From assembly GCA_947447615.1 (NCBI GenBank), contig CANFJQ010000010.1, positions 1 through 38,986 on the forward strand: a stretch of 38,986 nucleotides of DNA. Reading direction: 5' to 3'. Below are positions 14,529 to 23,386 of this stretch, piece after piece (the stretch's first letter is position 1; every line of letters begins with the position of its first letter). Source of the DNA: Comamonadaceae bacterium (GTDB lineage: Bacteria > Pseudomonadota > Gammaproteobacteria > Burkholderiales > Burkholderiaceae_C). The position numbers and the translations under genes are program-made. Under the pieces are notes generated by a model. That model saw nothing but the letters and a program-made list of their open reading frames with translations, was not told where the DNA came from and did no database searches.

Positions 14529-15824
14529 ATGGCGCGCAGCGCAGGCCTGACCGCATTGCCCTGGCCGCAAGGCTTGCGCTACGGGTTTATGGCACTTGCG
14601 CTAGCCTTTGTGGCCTTGCCGCTGTATGTGTTCCTGCCCAATTACTACGCCCGCAGCTTTGGCCTGCCACTGGCTAGCCTGGGCGCCTTGCTGCTGCTGG
14701 CGCGGGTGGCCGACGCCCTGATAGACCCATTGCTGGGACGCTGGGTGGATCGCTTGTTTGCCCGCTCGCAAGCGCATGTCTTGCGCTTTGCAGCGCTGGC
14801 GGCCTTGTTGCTGGCGGGCGGTTTTATTGCCTTGTTTTTTCCGCCGGTACGCGCGCACGGTGCGCTGCTGATTTGGGCGGCTGGCGCTTTGCTGGTCTGC
14901 TACTTGGGCTACAGCGCCCTGACTTTGGTGCAACAGTCCTGGGGCGCTTTGCTGGGCGGCGATGCGCCCTTGCGCAGCCGTATCGTGGCTTGGCGCGAAG
15001 GCTTGGGCTTGGCCGGCGTCATTTTGGCGTCGATGGCGCCGTTGGCCTTTGGCTTGCCGGTTACGGCCGCCATTTTGTGCCTGGCTTTGGGCTTGGGCTG
15101 GCTGGCCTGGACGGCAGCGCCTGCGCCAGTGCTAAGTCCTGCGCTGGAGCAGGTGACGGCGGCACCTGCGGGCGCCACCACAGGCGGACGCCTGTTGGCG
15201 CCTCTGCGCTACCCACCGTTTCGGGCTTTGCTGGCGGTGTTTTTAGCCAATGGCATTGCCAGCGCTTTGCCCGCCACGCTGATTTTGTTTTTTGTGCAAG
15301 ACCGGCTGCAGGCGCCCGCATCCATGGAGCCTTGGTTTTTAGCCAGTTATTTTTTGGCCGCCGCCTTGGCCATGGGGCCTGTGTCGCGCTGGGTGGCGCG
15401 CTGGGGATTGCCAGCCCTGTGGCTGTTTTCCATGGGCGTGTCGGTGGCGGTGTTTGCGTGGGCCGCGCAACTGGGCACCGGCGACAGCTTGCCTTTTATC
15501 GCGATTTGTGTGCTCTCAGGCTTGTGCATGGCCGCTGATCTGACCGTGCCCGGCGCCATGCTGGCGGGTCTGATCAACAGCCAGCCCGAGCCGGGGCGCG
15601 ACAGCGGTATTTACTGGGGCTGGTGGAATATGGCCGCCAAGCTCAATCTGGCCTTGGCCGCGGGCCTGGCCCTGCCTTTGTTGTCTTATGCCGGTTACGA
15701 GCCGGGCAACCGCAGCGAAGAGGCTTTGCGCAGCATCACCTGGGCGTATTGCGTCTTACCCTGCTTGCTCAAGCTGGTGGCCGCTGCGCTTTTGTATTTT
15801 TTGTTCATCAGGAAAACACCATGA
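14529..15824 (+). CDS. MFS transporter of the GPH (MelB-like) type
   Basis: 431 residues with about 12 hydrophobic helices. ARVADALIDPLLGRWVDR (residues ~58-75) is the 'D...DP..G..SD' motif of the glycoside-pentoside-hexuronide:cation symporter family, and the later VPGAMLAGLINSQPEPGRDS and GIYWGWWNMAAKLNLALA resemble the second conserved loop. The transported molecule is unknown; the place inside a lipid-modification operon argues against a sugar and for a lipid or precursor, which is inference. The gene begins immediately after the chalcone-isomerase-like gene, and its stop overlaps the next ATG (ATGA). No separate promoter is expected. Confidence 0.9.
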   Translation: MARSAGLTALPWPQGLRYGFMALALAFVALPLYVFLPNYYARSFGLPLASLGALLLLARVADALIDPLLGRWVDRLFARSQAHVLRFAALAALLLAGGFIALFFPPVRAHGALLIWAAGALLVCYLGYSALTLVQQSWGALLGGDAPLRSRIVAWREGLGLAGVILASMAPLAFGLPVTAAILCLALGLGWLAWTAAPAPVLSPALEQVTAAPAGATTGGRLLAPLRYPPFRALLAVFLANGIASALPATLILFFVQDRLQAPASMEPWFLASYFLAAALAMGPVSRWVARWGLPALWLFSMGVSVAVFAWAAQLGTGDSLPFIAICVLSGLCMAADLTVPGAMLAGLINSQPEPGRDSGIYWGWWNMAAKLNLALAAGLALPLLSYAGYEPGNRSEEALRSITWAYCVLPCLLKLVAAALLYFLFIRKTP

Positions 15825-16360
15825 ATCGACGTCGCTTATTTGCGCTAACCCTGGCTACCGGAACGGCCCTGGCTTTAGGCGGCTGCGCCTCGCAAAAATT
15901 AGATAGCTATGCCCAGGAAAAACCGCTGCTCGATCTGCGCCAGTACTTCAATGGCACCTTAGACGCCTATGGCGTATTTACCGATTACACCGGCACCGTG
16001 GTCAAGCGTTTCAAGGTGGTAATGGTCTGCACCTGGAATGGCAATGAAGGCGTGTTGGACGAAGACTTCACTTATTCCGACGGCACCAAGCAAAAACGCA
16101 TTTGGCGCCTGACGGCAGGCCCGGATGGCAGCTATACCGGGCGTGCCGATGACGTCGTGGGCACTGCCCAGGGTCGCACCCAGGGCAATGCTTTTCAATG
16201 GCAGTACACCCTGGCGCTGCCGGTGGACGGGAAAATCTATGAAGTGCAATTCGACGACTGGATGTACCTGGTCGATGAGCGCGTGATGCTCAACAAAGCG
16301 CGCATGCGCAAGTTTGGCCTGCCGCTGGGCGAGGTCACGCTCAGCTTTTACAAGCGCTAA
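15821..16360 (+). CDS. DUF3833 lipoprotein
   Basis: 179 residues. The N-terminus MNRRRLFALTLATGTALALG then GC carries a twin-arginine-like RRLFAL stretch and a lipobox LGGC (cysteine 22), so it is an exported lipoprotein. The mature part matches DUF3833: LDLRQYFNGTLDAYGVFTDY, the DEDFTYSDGTKQKRIWRL block, and QFDDWMYLVDERVMLNKARM then KFGLPLGEVTLSFYK. Function is not known; the fold is expected to be lipocalin-like or beta-barrel, consistent with lipid handling. The ATG overlaps the MFS stop codon by 4 bases and has AGGAAAA at 15810-15816. Confidence 0.88.
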   Translation: MNRRRLFALTLATGTALALGGCASQKLDSYAQEKPLLDLRQYFNGTLDAYGVFTDYTGTVVKRFKVVMVCTWNGNEGVLDEDFTYSDGTKQKRIWRLTAGPDGSYTGRADDVVGTAQGRTQGNAFQWQYTLALPVDGKIYEVQFDDWMYLVDERVMLNKARMRKFGLPLGEVTLSFYKR

Positions 16361-16363
16361 GCC

Positions 16364-17143
16364 ATGGCCTGGATGCAAGCACTCAACCCCCCGCTGCGCG
16401 ATTGGCGCGGCCTTTCGGTATGGATCGTGGGCGCCAGCAGCGGTATAGGCCGCGCCACGGCGTCGGCACTGCATGCGCAAGGCGCGCTGGTGACAGTGTC
16501 AGCGCGCAATGCCCAGGCCTTGGATAGCTTTGTGAAAACGCATCCGGGCAGCACGGCGCAGGTCCTCGATTGCAGCGATGCGCAGGCCGTGGCCCAGGTG
16601 GCGCAGCAATGCTGGCCTCGTAGCGCGCCGGACATGGTGCTCTATTGCGCCGGACACTATGTACCCATGCGCGCGCAAGCGATGGATTTGGTGGAAATGC
16701 GCCGCCACTGGGAGGTCAACTACCAAGGCGCGCTCAACGTGTTGCAAGCCGTGCTGCCTGCCATGCGCGCACGCCGCAGCGGCCATATCAGCCTGGTGGC
16801 CAGCGTCGCTGGTTTTCGTGGCTTGCCCAATAGCTTGGCTTACGGCCCCACCAAGGCCGCTCTGATCAACCTGGCAGAAAATCTCTATTTGGACTTGCAA
16901 GACGACGGTATTGCCGTATCGGTCGTCAACCCCGGCTTTGTGCAAACCCCTTTGACGGCGAAAAATAGTTTTTCTATGCCCGCTTTGCTCACCCCCGAAC
17001 AAGCCGCCGATGCCATGGTGCAAGGCTGGGCGCGTGGCCGGTTTGAAATTCATTTTCCGCGCCGCTTTACGCTATGGCTCAAGCTTTTGCGCATCATGCC
17101 CCGGCGTTGGTATTTTTATTTGGTCCACAAGGCGACCGCATGA
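16364..17143 (+). CDS. Short-chain dehydrogenase/reductase
   Basis: 259 residues, classical SDR fold. IVGASSGIGRATASALHAQG is the NAD(P) site (TGxxxGxG equivalent, residues 21-40). The active-site residues are N119 (WEVNYQG), S147 (VASVAG), Y160 and K164 (YGPTK). The usual NNAG motif reads YCAG here (cysteine at 95 instead of Asn), a small oddity. Near the C-terminus, AQAFAHHA-like text in another frame is not part of it; the real end is VHKATA. Substrate is probably a lipid-derived ketone or alcohol, by context only. Starts 3 bases after the DUF3833 stop and shares ATGA with the next gene. Confidence 0.92.
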   Translation: MAWMQALNPPLRDWRGLSVWIVGASSGIGRATASALHAQGALVTVSARNAQALDSFVKTHPGSTAQVLDCSDAQAVAQVAQQCWPRSAPDMVLYCAGHYVPMRAQAMDLVEMRRHWEVNYQGALNVLQAVLPAMRARRSGHISLVASVAGFRGLPNSLAYGPTKAALINLAENLYLDLQDDGIAVSVVNPGFVQTPLTAKNSFSMPALLTPEQAADAMVQGWARGRFEIHFPRRFTLWLKLLRIMPRRWYFYLVHKATA

Positions 17144-17652
17144 CGGCAAACGTTGAGCAGTTGATCGAGCGACCCGTGGATCCGCCTCTGTCCGCCGGGG
17201 CTATTGCAGCGTCTGAGGCTATGCAAGCCGCAGCGATGGACGCGGTAGTGCAATGGTTTGAGCAATTAACGCCACAGAGCGTGCAAGACCTGTCCCGGTA
17301 TTACGCAGCCCATGCGCGCTTCAAAGACCCCTTTAATGACGTGACGGGCGTACCAGCGATTGAAGCGATTTTTGTGCACATGTTTGAGGCCCTGATTGCC
17401 CCGCGCTTTGTGGTGACAGGCCGGGTGGCCCAGGGCGCGCAGTGCTTTCTGACTTGGGAGTTTCGCTTTGGCTTTCGCAATTTTCACCAGGGCCGCGAGC
17501 AAGTTATTCTGGGCGCCTCGCATTTGGTGTTCGATGCCGCAGGCAAAGTGCAGCTACACCGCGATTACTGGGACGCTGCCGAAGAGTTGTATGAAAAACT
17601 ACCGCTGGTAGGTGGCCTGATGCGCTGGCTCAAGCGCCGTGCCAATAGCTAG
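17140..17652 (+). CDS. SnoaL-like / NTF2-fold protein
   Basis: 170 residues, soluble. The core after a ~40-residue N-terminal extension, VVQWFEQLTPQSVQDLSRYY then AAHARFKDPFNDVTGVPAIE, is the NTF2-like 'Y..d..f.DPf..v.G..ai' pattern used by SnoaL-like polyketide cyclases and ketosteroid-isomerase relatives. CFLTWEFRFGF and HRDYWDAAEELYEKLP complete the sheet and the C-terminal helix. Homologues commonly occur next to an SDR in this type of operon. The catalytic role is undefined. The ATG overlaps the SDR stop by 4 bases (17140-17143); an in-frame upstream ATG is inside the SDR gene and was rejected. Last gene of the operon, converging on a GST gene 14 bp away. Confidence 0.85.
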   Translation: MTANVEQLIERPVDPPLSAGAIAASEAMQAAAMDAVVQWFEQLTPQSVQDLSRYYAAHARFKDPFNDVTGVPAIEAIFVHMFEALIAPRFVVTGRVAQGAQCFLTWEFRFGFRNFHQGREQVILGASHLVFDAAGKVQLHRDYWDAAEELYEKLPLVGGLMRWLKRRANS

Positions 17653-17666
17653 GCCTTGGCGCCCTC

Positions 17667-18281
17667 TTAAAAAGGCACGGTCTCCGCGAAGCTCGGGCGC
17701 TGCGAGAGTTTTTCGTATAGCTTAGCCAAATTGGCGTGGCGGCTGCGCCAGTCGATATGCGCGAAGCGGAAGTCCAAATACGCCAGTGCACACCCTACGG
17801 AAATGTCCGACAAGGTCAGGTGGATATCGGAGCAAAAATTACGGTCTCCCAAGCCACTGGCCATGGCTTCTAAGGAAGCATCCGTTTTAGCCGTTTGCCG
17901 GTCTATCCAAGCCTGGCTGCGTTCATTGCTGGCGCGTCCGGGCCAGGTGGCCTCCAGGCGCGCCAAAATCAGTGCGTCGAGCACGCCATCGGCCAGCGCT
18001 TCCCAGGTCTTCACTTCAGCGCGCGCGCGCCCGGTACTGGGTATCAGTTTGCCTACGGGCGAGAGCGCATCCAGGTATTCCACAATCACGCGCGAGTCAA
18101 ACAAGGCCTCGCCGCCTTCCATGATGAGGCAAGGTACTTTGCCCAGCGGGTTGGACTGGCCAATGGTGGTGCCAGCGGCCCAGACGTCCTCGGTCACAAA
18201 CGCGTAGTCGAGTTTCTTCTCTGCCATCACGATGCGTACTTTGCGCACATAGGGGCTGGACGTCGAGCCAATCAATTTCAT
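17667..18281 (-). CDS. Glutathione S-transferase family protein
   Basis: 204 residues. N-terminal thioredoxin-like domain: MKLIGSTSSPYVRKVRIVMA, with the conserved SSPYVRKV stretch giving the likely catalytic Ser/Tyr, then NPLGKVPCL (cis-proline loop) and DSRVIVEYLD (the ES/DS glutathione motif). The C-terminal helical domain includes ARAEVKTWEALADGVLDALI and LTLSDISVGCALAYLD. Member of the stringent-starvation/zeta-like bacterial GST group; substrate unknown. The ATG at 18281 was preferred to a TTG at 18299, which would add six residues before the canonical start of the fold. It diverges from purB with a 64-bp gap. Confidence 0.92.
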   Translation of the reverse strand: MKLIGSTSSPYVRKVRIVMAEKKLDYAFVTEDVWAAGTTIGQSNPLGKVPCLIMEGGEALFDSRVIVEYLDALSPVGKLIPSTGRARAEVKTWEALADGVLDALILARLEATWPGRASNERSQAWIDRQTAKTDASLEAMASGLGDRNFCSDIHLTLSDISVGCALAYLDFRFAHIDWRSRHANLAKLYEKLSQRPSFAETVPF

Positions 18282-18327
18282 ATGGTTTGGTAGTTCCAAC
18301 TAGGGAGGGGCATTCTATACAGGGTGA

Positions 18328-19725
<1,398 letters not shown>

Positions 19726-19769
19726 AGGCGCTGCCGCGCAAAAATCGCATCGGCTTTCGCCTTGGCGGC

Positions 19770-20708
19770 CTAGGCAGGCGCTTTAGGTTCCCCGCCACCT
19801 TGCTGTTTCAGCGCCAGCGCCCGTTCATAGAGCGCATTGCGCGATTCGCCGCTGATGTCGGCGGCTAACTTCACCGCAGTTTTCAAGGGCAGTTCAGCCA
19901 GCAATAAGCGCAGTACCCGGTCGTCTTGCGCCTGCTCCAAGGGCGCGTCGGGGGCATGTACCACCAGAGTGAATTCACCGCGCAGGCGCATGCTGTCAGC
20001 GCCCAGCCAGTCACTCAGGGCGTCGGCGCGCATGCTGGCGATTTCTTCGAATTGCTTGCTCAGTTCGCGTCCTACGGTCAGCGTGCGCGCTCCTAGACTG
20101 GCCAGGGCCTGTGCCAGCGCTTGCATGCGGTGCGGCGCCTCTAACAGCACAAAGGCGCGCGATTGCGCCGACAGCGCGGCCAGCGCTTGCGCCCGCTCGC
20201 CGGTTTTGCTGGGCAAAAAGCCGGCGAATATAAAACCCGAATCGCTTTCGCCGCCTTGTACCGCGCCCGCTGCGCTGAGCAAGGCGGTCACGCTGCTGGC
20301 GCCGGGCAGAGGTAGCACGCGCAAGCCCTCTGCCCGAACCTGTGCCACCAGGCGCGCGCCCGGGTCGCTGATGCCTGGTGTGCCGGCATCGCTGACGCAG
20401 GCCACGCGCGCGCCTTGTCGCAGCAAGTCCACCACGCTGTGGGCCGCTTGCGCTTCATTGTGTTGGTGCAGCGCCAGCAATTGCGCGCTGCTTTTGTCTA
20501 TGCCGTAGGCGCGCAAGAGCATGCGCGTGTGCCGCGTGTCTTCGCAGGCTATGTGGTCGGCCAAGGCCAGCACATGCAAAGCGCGCAGGCTGATGTCAGC
20601 CAGGTTACCGATGGGCGTGGCCACCACATAGAGCGCGCTTTTTGGATAATCTTGGGCACCGGCTGCCTCGTGGGCAGCCTTCAGGGCGGAGTCAAATAAT
20701 GCAATCAC
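19770..20708 (-). CDS. rsmI: 16S rRNA (cytidine-1402-2'-O)-methyltransferase
   Basis: Methylates the 2'-O of C1402 in the 16S rRNA P site, using SAM. 312 residues of the tetrapyrrole-methylase fold: LYVVATPIGNLADISLRALH at about 26-45, IACEDTRHTRMLL, CVSDAGTPGISDPGARLV and VLPLPGASSVTALLSAAG; FAGFLPSK and VLLEAPHRM are further family marks. The start is a GTG (20708-20706), and its first codons overlap the start of the divergent yraN gene by 10 bases. A later start would trim family-typical residues only if placed beyond residue ~20, so a shorter version cannot be excluded. Converges on purB. Confidence 0.95.
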   Translation of the reverse strand: MIALFDSALKAAHEAAGAQDYPKSALYVVATPIGNLADISLRALHVLALADHIACEDTRHTRMLLRAYGIDKSSAQLLALHQHNEAQAAHSVVDLLRQGARVACVSDAGTPGISDPGARLVAQVRAEGLRVLPLPGASSVTALLSAAGAVQGGESDSGFIFAGFLPSKTGERAQALAALSAQSRAFVLLEAPHRMQALAQALASLGARTLTVGRELSKQFEEIASMRADALSDWLGADSMRLRGEFTLVVHAPDAPLEQAQDDRVLRLLLAELPLKTAVKLAADISGESRNALYERALALKQQGGGEPKAPA

Positions 20709-21097
20709 GCAAGGGTTTCCTTGGGGCGCAAGCCGCGCCGCCTAGCAGCAAAAAAATCGGCGATGCCGCCGAGGACGAAGCCTTGCAGTATTTGCAGGAC
20801 CGGGGTCTGCGTCTGCTGACGCGCAATTATCGGACACCGGGGCGCGGCGGCGGCGAGATCGACCTGGTCATGCGCGCTACCGACGGCACCCTGGTGTTTG
20901 TGGAGGTGCGTAAGCGCCTGAGCACACGCCACGGCGGCGCGGCGGCCAGTGTCGGATGGGTGAAGCAAAAACGCATTGTGCGGGCCGCGCAGCATTATTT
21001 GTTAGGTTTGCGCCGCTTGCCACCTTGTCGTTTTGACGTGGTGGAAATCGACGCCGAAGGCATCCATTGGTTGCCTGGCGCTTTTGATGCAGCCTAG
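20699..21097 (+). CDS. yraN: YraN family (UPF0102) endonuclease-like protein
   Basis: 132 residues. The fold is that of a small PD-(D/E)XK nuclease related to Holliday-junction resolvases: KIGDAAEDEALQYLQDRGLR (the 'G..aE..A..yL...G' helix), TRNYRTPGRGGGEIDLVMRA with GEID at 52-55, and LVFVEVRKR at 65-73, where the usual EVK lysine appears as arginine (EVR). Function in cells is not defined. The ATG at 20699 lies opposite the first codons of rsmI; upstream in-frame ATG at 20642 would overlap rsmI by 67 bases and is unlikely. Neighbours (rsmI, then a GmhA/DiaA-type gene and a BON lipoprotein) match the E. coli rsmI-lpoA-yraN-diaA-dolP locus without lpoA. Confidence 0.92.
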   Translation: MQSRKGFLGAQAAPPSSKKIGDAAEDEALQYLQDRGLRLLTRNYRTPGRGGGEIDLVMRATDGTLVFVEVRKRLSTRHGGAAASVGWVKQKRIVRAAQHYLLGLRRLPPCRFDVVEIDAEGIHWLPGAFDAA

Positions 21098-21158
21098 CGG
21101 CTCTTAGGGTATGCGCCTTATGGCTAGGGGCTTAAAGCCTGGCGGTTATCATTGGCGT

Positions 21159-21758
21159 ATGCTTGAACAACGCATTGAACAACACTTCATCGACAGCGCT
21201 GATCTGAAGTACCAAGCGGCCCAGGTACTGAGCAAGCCGATTGCACAAGCGATTGGCGCCATCTTGGCCAGTGTCACCAGCGGCGGCAAAGTGCTCGCCT
21301 GTGGCAATGGCGGATCTGCCGCCGACGCGCAGCATTTCTCGGCGGAATTTGTAGGCCGGTTTGAGCGGGAGCGCCCTGAATTAGGTGCTATCGCCTTAAC
21401 CACGGATACCTCCATCATCACCGCGATCGCCAACGATTACGATTTCAATTCCATTTTTTCGCGCCAGGTGCGCGCCCTGGGCCAGCCCGGCGACGTTTTG
21501 CTGGCCATTTCCACCAGCGGCAACTCCGGCAATGTGCTGGCCGCCATCGAAGCGGCGCACCAGCGCGATATGGTGGTGGTGGCGCTGACGGGACGTGGCG
21601 GTGGGAAAATCGGCCAGGTCTTGCGCGATACCGATGTGCATGTCTGCGTGCCGCATGAGCGCACCGCGCGCGTGCAGGAAGTCCATATTTTGACGCTCCA
21701 TTGCATTTGCGATGGGGTAGATGCCCAATTGATGGGCGAACAGGAAAGTGCTTTATGA
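21159..21758 (+). CDS. gmhA: Phosphoheptose isomerase / DiaA-type SIS-domain protein
   Basis: 199 residues, one SIS domain. VLACGNGGSAADAQHFSAEF (45-64) is the phosphosugar-binding motif; TTDTSIITAIANDYDFNSIF and LLAISTSGNSGNVLAAIEAA follow. By position it corresponds to E. coli diaA (DnaA-binding replication factor), and text such as QVRALGQPGDVLLAIST is DiaA-like. However E63, Q173 and H181 fall where E. coli GmhA has its catalytic Glu65, Gln172 and His180, whereas DiaA lacks them as far as I recall. It is therefore possibly a real sedoheptulose-7-phosphate isomerase for LPS heptose, complementing rfaE2 in this window. The symbol is provisional. Overlaps the BON gene by 4 bases. Confidence 0.82.
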   Translation: MLEQRIEQHFIDSADLKYQAAQVLSKPIAQAIGAILASVTSGGKVLACGNGGSAADAQHFSAEFVGRFERERPELGAIALTTDTSIITAIANDYDFNSIFSRQVRALGQPGDVLLAISTSGNSGNVLAAIEAAHQRDMVVVALTGRGGGKIGQVLRDTDVHVCVPHERTARVQEVHILTLHCICDGVDAQLMGEQESAL

Positions 21759-22375
21759 AAACTATGCTTCGTTACCTTGCCCTTGGCCTTGCCTTGCTCT
21801 CTACGCTGCTGTCAGTGAGCGCCTGCTTCCCCTTAGTCGCTGGCGGCGCGGTGATGACCGGCTTTGTCGCAGTGGACCGCCGCACTTCGGGCGCCATGCT
21901 GGAAGACCAGTCGATTGAGTTGAAAATTAGCAGCCGCATCCGCGATGCGCTGGGTGAAAAAGTGCATATCAGTGTCACCAGCTACAACCGCAAAGTGCTG
22001 CTCACCGGCGAAGCCCCGGATCAGAAGGACAAAGAGCGTGCGGGCGAAATCGCCAAGGGTGCCGATAACATTACCAGTGTATGGAATGAAATCGGTGTGA
22101 CCTCGATGAGTACTTTGACAGAACGTACCAACGACTTGGTGGCGGCAGGGCGTATCAAGGCTGATCTGATCGACGCCAAAGATTTGTTCAGTAATGCTTA
22201 CAAGATTGTGGTCGAGCGTGGCACTGTCTATGTGATGGGGCGTATCACCGCGCGTGAGGCCAAGCGGGTGTCTAGCGTGGCTAGCGGCGTGTCCGGGGTT
22301 AAAAAAGTGGTCTTAGTGCACGAGACCATCACCGAGGATGAGCTGGCTAACCTGCAAACGAAGTCTGCTAACTAA
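21755..22375 (+). CDS. Dual-BON-domain outer-membrane lipoprotein (DolP/YraP-like)
   Basis: 206 residues. Signal peptide with lipobox VSAC (cysteine 24), then two BON domains: roughly residues 50-115 (IELKISSRIRDALGEKVHIS, VTSYNRKVLLTGEAP) and 120-195 (KADLIDAKDLFSNAYKIVVE then RGTVYVMGRITAREAKRVSS). E. coli DolP supports outer-membrane integrity and BAM function and binds anionic phospholipid. Position after a diaA-type gene fits the DolP assignment. The ATG overlaps the upstream stop by 4 bases with CAGGAAAG at 21741-21748, so it is translationally coupled. A bidirectional hairpin follows its stop. Confidence 0.9.
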   Translation: MKTMLRYLALGLALLSTLLSVSACFPLVAGGAVMTGFVAVDRRTSGAMLEDQSIELKISSRIRDALGEKVHISVTSYNRKVLLTGEAPDQKDKERAGEIAKGADNITSVWNEIGVTSMSTLTERTNDLVAAGRIKADLIDAKDLFSNAYKIVVERGTVYVMGRITAREAKRVSSVASGVSGVKKVVLVHETITEDELANLQTKSAN

Positions 22376-22383
22376 TTTCAGCT

Positions 22384-22405
22384 TCGCCAGCCAAAAGGCT
22401 GGCGA
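22384..22405. terminator. Bidirectional hairpin between convergent genes
   Basis: A perfect 9-bp stem (TCGCCAGCC / GGCTGGCGA) with an AAAA loop, in the 37-bp gap between the BON lipoprotein and the dehydrogenase gene. Neither side has a long T run, so it may be a weak or factor-assisted terminator serving both strands. Confidence 0.5.
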
Positions 22406-22412
22406 GTTGACC

Positions 22413-23348
22413 TCATTTCAGGCGTTTGATCAGACTGGAAGTATCCCAGCGCTGCCCGCCCATGTTTTGCACGTCGGCATAAAACTGGTCCACCAGCGCG
22501 GTCACCGGCAGTCGCGCACCGTTGCGTTTGGCTTCGTCCAGTACCAGGCCTAAATCTTTGCGCATCCAGTCCACCGCGAAGCCAAAATCGAATTTATCGG
22601 CCACCATGGTTTTGCCACGGTTGTCCATTTGCCAGCTTTGGGCGGCGCCTTTGCCGATCACATCGAGCACCTGTTCCATGTCCAGACCGGCTTTTTGCCC
22701 GAAGGCAATCGCTTCGCTCAGGCCTTGCACCAGCCCGGCAATCGCGATCTGATTGACCATCTTGGCCAATTGCCCAGCGCCGCTCTCGCCCAGCAGGGTA
22801 AAGGCGCGCGAGAAGGCCATGGCGGCCGCTTGGGCCGCATCAAAGGCCGCCGCCTGGCCGCCGCACATCACCGTGAGCATGCCGTTTTGCGCACCGGCCT
22901 GGCCGCCCGACACCGGCGCATCCACAAAATGCAGCCCCAGACCCTGGGCCTGGGCATGCAGTTCCCGCGCCACTTTGGCCGAGGCCGTGGTGTGGTCCAC
23001 CAGCACCGCACCTGCCCGCATACCGGCAAAAGCGCCGTCGCTGCCCAGTACTACGCTGAGTAGGTCATCGTCATTGCCGACACAGCAAAACACGATGTCG
23101 GCGCCTTGCGCCGCTTCGCGCGGGCTTGGTGCGCTGGTGTGGGCGCCCAGGGTGCTGGCATGACCCGCAAACTCTTGCACCCAGCTTTGTGCCTTTGCCG
23201 TCGAACGGTTGTAGACCGTGACCTGATGCCCTGCCAGCGCCAAGTGGCCTGCCATGGGGTAGCCCATTACGCCCAGTCCTAAAAATGCCACTCGCTGTGC
23301 GGCTGCCGGGGCATAGGTTTTGGGGTTTACGGAGGCGGGCTGGCTCAT
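22413..23348 (-). CDS. 3-hydroxyisobutyrate-dehydrogenase-family NAD(P) oxidoreductase
   Basis: 311 residues of the beta-hydroxyacid dehydrogenase family (3-hydroxyisobutyrate, tartronate-semialdehyde or succinic-semialdehyde reductases). VAFLGLGVMGYPMAGHLALA (about 20-39) is the Rossmann motif, VDAPVSGGQAGAQNGMLTVM then CGG is the substrate-site signature, and AKMVNQIAIAGLVQGLSEAI holds the catalytic lysine (KMVNQ). DKFDFGFAVDWMRKDLGL is the family C-terminal motif. The true substrate cannot be read from sequence, and no valine or glycolate pathway genes are near. A ~19-residue N-terminal extension precedes the fold, so a shorter start is possible. Confidence 0.9.
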   Translation of the reverse strand: MSQPASVNPKTYAPAAAQRVAFLGLGVMGYPMAGHLALAGHQVTVYNRSTAKAQSWVQEFAGHASTLGAHTSAPSPREAAQGADIVFCCVGNDDDLLSVVLGSDGAFAGMRAGAVLVDHTTASAKVARELHAQAQGLGLHFVDAPVSGGQAGAQNGMLTVMCGGQAAAFDAAQAAAMAFSRAFTLLGESGAGQLAKMVNQIAIAGLVQGLSEAIAFGQKAGLDMEQVLDVIGKGAAQSWQMDNRGKTMVADKFDFGFAVDWMRKDLGLVLDEAKRNGARLPVTALVDQFYADVQNMGGQRWDTSSLIKRLK

Positions 23349-23386
23349 ACATCTTCCTTGTAAGGCGGGTTGGAGGAGTCCGCACT

